Shown: positions 1-6,851 of the stretch, one piece after another
Position numbering within the stretch: position 1 is the stretch's first letter
Layout of the letters: each line of letters opens with the position of its first letter
Assembly (NCBI GenBank): GCA_903929065.1
Contig: CAIYTJ010000040.1
Span: 1 to 14,478 of the forward strand
Length of the DNA stretch: 14,478 nt
Reading direction: 5' to 3'
From: an uncultured Bacteroidales bacterium
GTDB taxonomy: Bacteria; Bacteroidota; Bacteroidia; Bacteroidales; Paludibacteraceae
Program-made: the position numbers and the translations under genes
The notes under the pieces: model-generated
Databases searched by the model: none
What the model was told of the DNA's origin: nothing
What the model saw: only the letters and a program-made list of their open reading frames with translations

Positions 1-248
1 TATCTCAAAACAATCTGCCCAAAGTGTATAATATATATTTTTCATCTAAATAATTTGATTTGTCATACGAATCATAAATTAAAGCAGTAGCACCTATAAA
101 TCGGAATTTACTAATTACCTTCGTCATAGTTGAAAAGAAAGCACCTGCTTTTCATCCTTGAACTGTCAGCATTAACCCTGCAAATATAATTATTTTTTAT
201 TGAAAGGCTGATAAACAGTGATAGAAATTATTGGTATTGTTAGTTTTC
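1..248. other. AT-rich intergenic segment, no convincing gene
   Basis: This stretch lies beyond the 3' end of the operon and beyond the repeat array. I see no ORF of convincing length on either strand. The longest candidate is a 40-codon minus-strand ORF (5-127) with no recognisable motif and no ribosome binding site, which I do not call as a gene. A TATATTTG match on the minus strand (181-188) could be the -7 element of a leftward promoter for a gene outside the window. A small stem with arms TGAAAAG (131-137) and CTTTTCA (148-154) is also present, but it has no T-run to suggest a terminator. Confidence 0.6.
181..188 (-). promoter_or_regulatory. Possible leftward promoter -7 element (TATATTTG)
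   Basis: On the minus strand these bases read TATATTTG, which fits the Bacteroidota -7 consensus TAnnTTTG. The surroundings are very AT-rich. I find no TTTG/TTG -33 element at the expected spacing of about 19-21 bp upstream, and no clear gene immediately downstream in the window. Such an 8-mer occurs often by chance in AT-rich DNA, so this is only a weak candidate. Confidence 0.2.
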
Positions 249-448
249 ACCGAAAAAACGATAAACCAGAAGGTGGGTTGTGTGTATTACGGTGAAAAAA
301 CCAAAAACCAAGAGGTAGGTTGCCTGTTTTACGGTGAAAATGCCAAAAACCAGGAGGTAGGATGCCTGTTTTACGGTGAAAAGTCGAAAAACCAGAAGGT
401 GGGTTGTGTGTTTTACGGTGAAAAAGCCAAAAACCAGAAGTTGGGATG
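249..448. repeat. 42-bp tandem repeat array, type A units
   Basis: Four full 42-bp units lie at 249-290, 291-332, 333-374 and 375-416, followed by a partial fifth unit at 417-448. A typical unit begins GGTGAAAA, continues AAAAACCAGAAGGTGGGTTG, and ends in TGTTTTAC. Units differ by several substitutions but keep the exact 42-bp period. A weak dyad, TTTTACG against TGAAAAA, sits at the unit junctions in the same register as the strong palindrome of the type B units. Because 42 is divisible by three, reading frames stay open on both strands. I regard those frames as by-products and not as genes. This is not a CRISPR array, since there are no unique spacers. Confidence 0.9.
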
Positions 449-642
449 TGGCTCTGTAGGCTACAGAATGAGAACCGGTGAAGGTGGATGCCATTCTGTA
501 GCCTACAGAATGAAAACCGGTAAGGGTGGATGCCATTCTGTAGCCTACAGAGTTAAAAACCTGTAGGTGGGTTGCCATTCTGTAGCCTACAGAGTTAAAA
601 ACAGTAAGGGTGGATGCCATTCTGTAGCCTACAGTAAGGATG
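449..642. repeat. 42-bp tandem repeat array, type B palindromic units
   Basis: Units lie at 449-490, 491-532, 533-574 and 575-616, with a partial unit at 617-642. Each carries the palindrome TCTGTAG-N-CTACAGA or its core. It is longest in the second unit, where CATTCTGTAG (492-501) and CTACAGAATG (503-512) flank one central base. Dyad centres fall at 460, 502, 544, 586 and 628, exactly 42 bp apart. The other half of each unit (AAAAACCnGnAGGTGGGTTG-like) is shared with the type A units to the left. The last unit ends 14 bp before the GH2 stop codon, so the array would lie in the 3' untranslated region of the operon transcript. Its function is unknown. Confidence 0.92.
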
Positions 643-656
643 TAAAGAGAACGTGA

Positions 657-3128
657 TTATTTCAACTCACAAAAAGCTGTAGGAATGCCGGTTGATTTTA
701 CGCTGGCAATGCTTTTGCCGCCGTTTACATGCATGCGGATAATAGCCCGTCCGTTTTGTAACTCAACCACTCTTGATCCCGAAGCGGTCCCCAGGTTATC
801 AATGAGTTTGCCATCGCCGGTTAATCCGAAGGTTACCACGTTTTTTGCATCGAGACATAATACATTGTTGGCATCAAACAACCGGACTTCAATCGTTGCA
901 ATATCGCCTGTCTGAGCAATTTTTGTCAAGGTCATTTGAGCAGGTTTTCCCCATTTCTCGGTTTGATAACCTTGTTTTATTTCATCGGTTACAGTGGTTT
1001 TTCCCTTTTTGGCAATTACTTTCAGTGTGTTTTCACCGGCATTGTAAGCCACATTCCAGCGTAATCCGGCTGCCGGGAAATCCTGGCTGTTGCGTTTCCG
1101 CACACCCATGCTTTTGCCGTTTACAAACAATTCGGCTTCATCGCAATTGGAATACACTTTGACCATTTTCAGCTCGCCGGCATCGCCCCAGCGGGTTGGC
1201 CAACTGTGACCGTAGATATGAACCATCGGTTTTTCTGCCCAATAGGATTGGAACACAAAATACGATTCTTTTTTGGTTTGATCCCGCTCGACAACTCCTT
1301 TTTGATTTACATACGGAACGGGATTGTCAGGTCTCACAGGCGTGGTAAAATCTTTAAAAGTCCAGAAAGCAGCACCGGTCAGGTTTGGCATGGTTTGCTG
1401 TTCTTTGAGTGTCCAGTCGAACAGGTTGCAGATATACGTTTCGCTCCATTCGCTGTCTTTCGAAACACGGGGTGTACCTCCAACACGTGGAAAATCACCG
1501 GCACGTTCGTCTACGCCACCACCGGGTTTAATATCCTGCAGCCCTTTATCAGGTGTTTCGGAATGTCGGCCCGCATGACTGTCGCCGCCCCATTCGGCAT
1601 GCAGAAAATGTTTCACGCCTTTCATTTCTTTTTCGGACATTTCCTTGTATTCAGTATAAATGCCACGGTACCAGCCTGCCCAAACGGAAGGTGAATATAC
1701 ATCCGGAATATCTTTGGCAAAATCGCAGCGACGGATGGTGGTTTTGCGGGAAGGGTCCAGTTTATGAGCCAGATTATTCAACGAAGTCATGAAATCGCGC
1801 ACCTCTTTCTTTTCAAAAGTCGGAAAATCGCCCGGCCAGTCGTTTTCATTACCAAGCCCCCACAGAATAATTGCCGGATGGTTGCGGTGTTGTGCAATCA
1901 TATTGGTCATCATGGAGTAAGCCTGATTTTTGTAACGTTCGCCGCCAACTCCGCCCCGACACCACGGAATTTCCTCCCAAACAAGTATTCCCAGACTGTC
2001 GCAAAGATTCAGGCAAATGCGTGATTGCTGGTAATGTCCCAACCGGATAAAGTTGGCACCCATATCTTTAATCATAATCATTTCTTCGCGGATTTGCTGT
2101 TCGGTCATGGCCGAACCTACTCCTGCATGATCTTCGTGGCGGTGCGTACCCCGAAGCAATAACCTGTTTCCATTAAGCATAAATGGACCGTAATCTACAA
2201 ATTCGAAATTGCGGAATCCGAACTTTTCAGTCACAGTTTGAACTCCGGCGTCCGAAGTTAACGTCACTTTAGCAGTATACAGATTCGGTTGTGCAGTCGA
2301 CCAAAGCAATGGTTTTTTTACAGTAGAAGTATAAACTGTTTTCTCTGTATTTCCTGCTTCAACATCCTGTGTATTGGTCAAAACAGATTTTCCTTTCGGA
2401 TCAAGGATTTCAATTTTAAGCGTTCCTTTTGGGAAGGTTGATTTGTTTATTGTTTTCAACACCACATCGTATTTTCCCAAAACTCCTTTCGAATCAACTT
2501 CTGTATTTATATTTACCCGTTCGATAGATAAAGCCGGGACATAAACCAGATTCAGGTAACGGTAAATTCCACCATTGATATTAAAATCGGAAAGGGCAGA
2601 AGGAATCATTTCATTGTCTCGCGAATTATCACACCGGATAGAAACCGGAATTTTGCCTTTGAAGCGTTCCAGTTCTGACTTGTTTTGCACGAAAGAATTA
2701 ACAGCATCAGTAATATCTACCGTCCATTCATCGTACCCGCCAATGTGGGAACCAACTTTGGTAGTATAAACATAAACTTCGGTTTTCTGACCGGCACCTT
2801 CGAAATGAAGCAAGGTGCGACCTGCACTGAATGGGTTTTTGATTTCCAGTTGAGTGCGATACCAACCAGGTCCCTGGTAGTAGTTCATATCCGGATCGAC
2901 ACCGTCGGATGCATTAAAACAATGAGGTAATATTACATTTGTCCAGGTTGGCATGCATTCCGGATTTCCGGCCTTAACTATTGGTCTGACTGCTTCCCAG
3001 GCACTCCCGAGATCACTTTTCAGGAATTGCCAGTTATCGTTTAATCTGCTTGATACGTTTTGTGCGTTTGAAAAACTTGACATACTAATGCAGAATGCAA
3101 TTAATACATTTGTGATTTTTGTTTTCAT
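657..3128 (-). CDS. Secreted glycoside hydrolase family 2 protein (beta-galactosidase/beta-glucuronidase type)
   Basis: An 823-residue GH2 enzyme expected to release a beta-linked sugar from the non-reducing end of oligosaccharides with retention of configuration. It starts with a signal peptide (about residues 1-22, cleavage near SNA-Q) and lacks both a lipobox and a T9SS sorting domain, so a periplasmic location is likely. A sugar-binding jelly-roll domain (about 25-200), an immunoglobulin-like domain (about 202-305) and a TIM barrel (about 307-600) follow. The barrel contains the GH2 landmarks RGTHRHEDHAG, the acid/base Glu428 in GLGNEND, and a likely nucleophile Glu512 in HAEWGGD. The C-terminus (about 650-823) adds beta-sandwich domains of the DUF4982/Ig-like kind. 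The specificity (galactose, glucuronic acid or another sugar) cannot be read from the motifs. It is the last gene of the operon, 17 bp after the cupin gene, with the 42-bp repeat array just downstream. Confidence 0.93.
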   Translation of the reverse strand: MKTKITNVLIAFCISMSSFSNAQNVSSRLNDNWQFLKSDLGSAWEAVRPIVKAGNPECMPTWTNVILPHCFNASDGVDPDMNYYQGPGWYRTQLEIKNPFSAGRTLLHFEGAGQKTEVYVYTTKVGSHIGGYDEWTVDITDAVNSFVQNKSELERFKGKIPVSIRCDNSRDNEMIPSALSDFNINGGIYRYLNLVYVPALSIERVNINTEVDSKGVLGKYDVVLKTINKSTFPKGTLKIEILDPKGKSVLTNTQDVEAGNTEKTVYTSTVKKPLLWSTAQPNLYTAKVTLTSDAGVQTVTEKFGFRNFEFVDYGPFMLNGNRLLLRGTHRHEDHAGVGSAMTEQQIREEMIMIKDMGANFIRLGHYQQSRICLNLCDSLGILVWEEIPWCRGGVGGERYKNQAYSMMTNMIAQHRNHPAIILWGLGNENDWPGDFPTFEKKEVRDFMTSLNNLAHKLDPSRKTTIRRCDFAKDIPDVYSPSVWAGWYRGIYTEYKEMSEKEMKGVKHFLHAEWGGDSHAGRHSETPDKGLQDIKPGGGVDERAGDFPRVGGTPRVSKDSEWSETYICNLFDWTLKEQQTMPNLTGAAFWTFKDFTTPVRPDNPVPYVNQKGVVERDQTKKESYFVFQSYWAEKPMVHIYGHSWPTRWGDAGELKMVKVYSNCDEAELFVNGKSMGVRKRNSQDFPAAGLRWNVAYNAGENTLKVIAKKGKTTVTDEIKQGYQTEKWGKPAQMTLTKIAQTGDIATIEVRLFDANNVLCLDAKNVVTFGLTGDGKLIDNLGTASGSRVVELQNGRAIIRMHVNGGKSIASVKSTGIPTAFCELK

Positions 3129-3145
3129 AAAGTCAACAATATATT

Positions 3146-3802
3146 TTAATTATTATGAGGTATTTTATTTTCAATTACTATGTTGAAAAGCGGAATATCG
3201 CTCGTGTTTTTTACTGCATGAACAATCGGTTCGGCATACTTTACAGTGTTTGGAACCTGAATTCCTGAACCCGGTTTAGGTACATCGTGAAACCGCGGGT
3301 CGGTTAGTTGAACCAGATTCAATCTCACAACCACCCGTTGAGCATGGCTGTGAACTTCTCGCGTGTCGCCCGGTGCAAGTCGTTCTTCGAAAACACGAAA
3401 TTCAGACTCATCGCATATCACAGTGTTTTTTGTAGGTTCAATCCATTGTTCAGGTCGTTTCAAATCAGGGTGATTTTTCTTAAAACCAATTTCGAAAAAC
3501 TGACCGGATTCAACCTTATATGATTCTTTGATCTGAAAAACAACAATTTGACCCCGGTCAAGTTGTATAATCTTTTTATCTGTTTTTATCCTGACATGAT
3601 TTAATGCTACAAAAACCCGTTGACCAACCTGAGATGAATCGGATAATACGTTGGTAATTGAATTACGCAGCACATAGAAATACGGATTATTAATTTCTAC
3701 AGTATCAGTCATTATAACCGACAATTTTTCTGCTGATTTACCCTGTTGGGCAAAACTGCAAAACAATAATACTGTGAGAATTTTAAATAAACCTTTTGTC
3801 AT
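3146..3802 (-). CDS. Secreted cupin-fold protein of unknown function
   Basis: A 218-residue protein with a signal peptide (about residues 1-23) and no sorting domain, so probably periplasmic. The C-terminal half looks like a cupin: LAPGDTREVHSH supplies the first cupin motif with His151 and His153 as possible metal ligands, and VHAVKNTSDIPLFNIVIE (His195) resembles the second. The N-terminal half (about 46-115) has a similar pattern without the histidines (GQFFEIGF parallels PLFNIVIE), so the protein may be a bicupin with one degenerate half. Its start codon overlaps the stop codon of the upstream beta-helix gene by one base (TAATG, 3800-3804), implying translational coupling. Cupins such as KdgF linearise the unsaturated uronates made by lyases, so a related step is conceivable, but KdgF is shorter and cytoplasmic. 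The function is not established. Confidence 0.6.
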   Translation of the reverse strand: MTKGLFKILTVLLFCSFAQQGKSAEKLSVIMTDTVEINNPYFYVLRNSITNVLSDSSQVGQRVFVALNHVRIKTDKKIIQLDRGQIVVFQIKESYKVESGQFFEIGFKKNHPDLKRPEQWIEPTKNTVICDESEFRVFEERLAPGDTREVHSHAQRVVVRLNLVQLTDPRFHDVPKPGSGIQVPNTVKYAEPIVHAVKNTSDIPLFNIVIENKIPHNN

Positions 3803-5703
3803 TATCGGGTTATAATTAATTTTGTAGTGTTAGAAAAATTGTCAGTTACAAGTTTTACCAAATAGATACCTGAATTTAAATTTTGAATATCAAATGATTG
3901 TTGGTTCATACCAATTTCCTGTAAATCATGCTGTACGATTGTTCTGATTAATTGGCCATTAATACCATAAAGCAGAACAGAAACTGACGATTTTTTGGTC
4001 AGATAGTATTTAATTATGGCGTTGGTTGTCGAACAATATACTTTCAAATCAATATTATCAGCCAATGGATTCGAAACGGCAGTCAGCTTTGCCAGCCGCT
4101 CTTTCAGTTGTTCTTCAAAAAGTGATTCTGGAGTCAGTTTTGCACTTGTGTTGTTTACACCTTCCACATACCCCAACGGATATTGAGGAAAAGGAATTTT
4201 GCTGCTGCGGTTTACATAAGCAAAACCTCCAATCATATAATTTTGAGCTGTTGGCGGTTGCTGGCAAATCATATCACCATAAGTTGTTGATGTTCTTCTC
4301 AAATCGCAATTCCATGCCACAGAATGAGCTGCTGCCCAACCATGATTGGTCCCCATACTGCCACGATCGTATAGTCCTAACACAACATCCGTCATGGTTC
4401 CATAATCACGAAAACAATCATACAAAATTCCTGTCGACCAGTGAAAATGTCCTTCACTTGGGTTAGTGGCATTGGTTGCCGTGCAACGAAGAAAAACAAC
4501 ACCCGATGCTTTTGAAGTTCCACTCACTTCAAAGGAATGGCGCGCACTATCGGCAATACAATGTGAAACCAGAATATTCGATGACCATTCATCAATTTGA
4601 AAATTATCCCGGTAACTGCCTGTCAGCGTAGCACATGGCCAAAGAGCCTGACAACTGTCGATGGTTATACGATTGGCGGTAAAAGTTTGAAAACCTGATT
4701 GCCCAAAATGCATTGCAACCACATTTTTTGCCCAGGAATCTTCAATATCTGCCATTACCAAACCTTCCCACGCATGATTTTCATCCCGATAATTGGTCCA
4801 GTTCTGAATATCAATACGAAGGTTTTCAATTCCTATTTTATTTTTAGTTGTTGATTTGTCTATTTTATAAATATACGATTGAGTCAATGACAAGTCCAGA
4901 TGATTCATTACGGGCGAATCAATCGTAATAGTATTCCCGGAAATTGCCAAAATGGTTCTGTTACACTGAATATCGATACTACCAACGCTCCATGGTGCTG
5001 CAGTATCCACACCACCATTATCAACAGCTGTAATCCAAGCTTGTGAAGATGGATGGTAAATACAAATTGCATCACCTACAGAAAGTCCCGTAGAACTTGC
5101 CACAGTAAATTGTGTAGAGCCAACCGGCACGAATGTGCTTGTTATGTTTGTTTTTACTGAACCTACTTGTTTCCATGCTGCTGATGTTCCGCCACCAGCC
5201 ACAAAAACAGTACGTTGAACCGGGGTATTTCCGGTAGCTTTCAAAACCGTTCCGGACGCATCGCTGCCTTCTCCACGAATAATTACACCACTAATATTCA
5301 GTTTTATAGTTCCCTGAATTTCGTACGTGCCTTTTTTGAGTAAAATAACTCCCCTGAATCCGTTCGCATCGGGGGAAACTGAGGCTGCAGAGTTTATAGC
5401 ATTATTAATTAGGGTGGTATTGTCTCCTACGACTGGATTTAGCGTGGAAATGATATTCGTTACTTTAGGGAGCGGCTCGTTACTGTTTTTATAGCCAGCC
5501 CAACTAAAGTCGACTACTTTATTTTGATTGGCATCCGGTGTATATTGAAGTTTTCCTTTGTTATCGAAATTTACAATTGTCGACTGCCACGTTTGAGCGT
5601 AACTTTGAAAATAAATTGCAAAAAGAAGTAAGCAAATCACAGTCTTCTTCAATTTTGAAAGAAAATCCGGTGTAAAATATTTAATTTGAGAAGAAAAAAT
5701 CAT
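3802..5703 (-). CDS. T9SS-secreted right-handed beta-helix protein, possible polysaccharide lyase (paralogue of 11488-13278)
   Basis: A 633-residue protein with a signal peptide (hydrophobic core about 20-33, cleavage after YAQ near residue 37) and a C-terminal T9SS type A sorting domain (about 550-633, ending GIYLVKLVTDNFSNTTKLI). The middle has the pectate-lyase-superfamily beta-helix look: a VVGDN..LINNAIN entry, the strand GVILLKKGTYEIQGTIKL, RGEG near 143-146, and later NxxIxxCxA-like coils. It is a clear paralogue of the 11488-13278 protein, sharing DFSxxGYxNSxxPxP near the N-terminus, RH[SD]F (388-391), WSTGIL (422-427) and the DRGSMGTNHGW region (446-456). I cannot assign a CAZy family. 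By context it cuts or binds a uronic-acid polysaccharide outside the cell. It lies 9 bp after the jelly-roll gene and is coupled to the cupin gene downstream. Confidence 0.8.
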   Translation of the reverse strand: MIFSSQIKYFTPDFLSKLKKTVICLLLFAIYFQSYAQTWQSTIVNFDNKGKLQYTPDANQNKVVDFSWAGYKNSNEPLPKVTNIISTLNPVVGDNTTLINNAINSAASVSPDANGFRGVILLKKGTYEIQGTIKLNISGVIIRGEGSDASGTVLKATGNTPVQRTVFVAGGGTSAAWKQVGSVKTNITSTFVPVGSTQFTVASSTGLSVGDAICIYHPSSQAWITAVDNGGVDTAAPWSVGSIDIQCNRTILAISGNTITIDSPVMNHLDLSLTQSYIYKIDKSTTKNKIGIENLRIDIQNWTNYRDENHAWEGLVMADIEDSWAKNVVAMHFGQSGFQTFTANRITIDSCQALWPCATLTGSYRDNFQIDEWSSNILVSHCIADSARHSFEVSGTSKASGVVFLRCTATNATNPSEGHFHWSTGILYDCFRDYGTMTDVVLGLYDRGSMGTNHGWAAAHSVAWNCDLRRTSTTYGDMICQQPPTAQNYMIGGFAYVNRSSKIPFPQYPLGYVEGVNNTSAKLTPESLFEEQLKERLAKLTAVSNPLADNIDLKVYCSTTNAIIKYYLTKKSSVSVLLYGINGQLIRTIVQHDLQEIGMNQQSFDIQNLNSGIYLVKLVTDNFSNTTKLIITR

Positions 5704-5712
5704 TGGATTTAA

Positions 5713-6846
5713 TTATTTTTGAATAATTATTTTACAATATTTTGACTGACATCCTGCAGTTTGGCGGATAATATAAACTCCTGATTTCAAGTCGTAAATA
5801 CTCGCTGAGGTCTGATAAAAACCGCTTTCCTGATTCTCTCCGGTGAATATCCTTTTTACTTTTTGCCCACTTAAACTGATAGCATCAATTTCTACATTTG
5901 TTTTAAATGGCAGATTATATTCAAAACTCAGGTTATTCCCTGTAGGACTTAAAATCACTTTAAATTCATTTTCAGGATTTGAAATATTGGATTCGATACC
6001 GGTTTTAGGTTCCTCAAAAATGGAAAAGTTATTAAAACGGAGTGACTCATCCCGTAAATCCGACATGCTTAACAAACTTCGGTAAATTCCCCATTTCGGG
6101 CGAATAAATGTGTTAGTGGCACGGTATGTTAGCAAATCATTGTTGCTGTAAGAAAGGAATTTAGCTCCATCACTCACTCTTACGATATTCATTGAATAAG
6201 AACCATGTATACTATCAACCTTTATTCGCTCGGTGGCTTCTACCCATGTATTTTCAAATTGAGTCAAATCTACAGAGGCAAATTTGATGGAATTTAAATT
6301 CGAATTGCTGTAATAATTAAGTTCCAGTTTGTTGGGAGTTCCTTTACGGCAAGTCAGCGTAAAAATAGGATCGGATTCATCTCCTCCAACGGCTTTAATC
6401 TGGTGAATGTGCGTAAAATTTGAGGAAGGCTGAAAACCTGTTGGAACTTTGAAACGCCATTTATAAACGATTGTTTCACCTGGGACACCTTTTAGCTTGT
6501 CAGGTGATGGTGCGTATGTTTTAATTTCAACACGTTGTCGGTCAGTGTCGCCGGTCGATTCGTCCTGTAGTTCGTTGGGCACACTTATATGTAAATAAAA
6601 TTCAAAAACATACTGATTCAAATCGGTATCAAAAACTTCGGCAATATGTCGACCAAAAGCCGTGTGAAATGCATCCGGAGTTTCTTCGGCAACTGCCCCC
6701 GGTGCTAATACACTATTAATAAGTTCGTAGGTATTATTGGGAACAGCATCAGCATTTAATAATGTCTGAGAAAAAACGTTGCAGGTTCCCAATATGAAAA
6801 CAGTTGCTAAACTGATTCTCGTTAATAAACTGTATGATTGTTTCAT
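5713..6846 (-). CDS. T9SS-secreted jelly-roll polysaccharide-lyase-like protein
   Basis: A 377-residue protein with a signal peptide (about 1-26, cleavage after FSQ) and a C-terminal T9SS sorting domain (about 290-377, with NxLSFEYNLPF and LKSGVYIIRQT). The mature domain (about 30-280) has the pattern of concanavalin-like jelly-roll lyases: DRQRVEIKTY (102-111), YKWRFKVP (128-135), THIHQIK (145-151, with possible catalytic or binding His146 and His148) and IRPKWGIYRS (248-257). These landmarks resemble heparin-lyase-I-type proteins (Polysacc_lyase, PF14099) and other jelly-roll lyases, but I cannot name the PL family. Placement 5 bp after the PL7 gene supports a role in extracellular depolymerisation of a uronate polymer. 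An alternative is a non-catalytic carbohydrate-binding protein with the same fold. Confidence 0.68.
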   Translation of the reverse strand: MKQSYSLLTRISLATVFILGTCNVFSQTLLNADAVPNNTYELINSVLAPGAVAEETPDAFHTAFGRHIAEVFDTDLNQYVFEFYLHISVPNELQDESTGDTDRQRVEIKTYAPSPDKLKGVPGETIVYKWRFKVPTGFQPSSNFTHIHQIKAVGGDESDPIFTLTCRKGTPNKLELNYYSNSNLNSIKFASVDLTQFENTWVEATERIKVDSIHGSYSMNIVRVSDGAKFLSYSNNDLLTYRATNTFIRPKWGIYRSLLSMSDLRDESLRFNNFSIFEEPKTGIESNISNPENEFKVILSPTGNNLSFEYNLPFKTNVEIDAISLSGQKVKRIFTGENQESGFYQTSASIYDLKSGVYIIRQTAGCQSKYCKIIIQK

Positions 6847-6851
6847 TGGTT

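Noticed and set aside
5..127. 40-codon minus-strand ORF starting MTKVISKFRF and ending just before the left edge
   Set aside because: It is short, has no ribosome binding site, no signal peptide, no motif I recognise and no operon neighbour. Such an ORF is expected by chance in AT-rich DNA.
131..154. Stem-loop with arms TGAAAAG and CTTTTCA
   Set aside because: The stem is seven AT-rich pairs with a ten-base loop and no T-tract. It is too weak to call a terminator or regulatory RNA.
231..620. Overlapping plus- and minus-strand ORFs of 111 and 126 codons in the repeat array
   Set aside because: They consist almost wholly of the translated 42-bp repeat, which keeps any stop-free frame open. 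Start codons lie in or next to repeat units, and there is no evidence of codon-level selection.
249..642. Possible CRISPR array
   Set aside because: The units are contiguous 42-bp tandem copies with gradual substitutions. There are no unique spacers between constant repeats and no cas genes.
617..656. Intrinsic terminator for the operon formed by the last CTGTAG/CTACAG palindrome
   Set aside because: In the direction of transcription the stem is not followed by a T-run, and the same stem is repeated four more times downstream. It may stabilise or process RNA, but a standard terminator is not supported.
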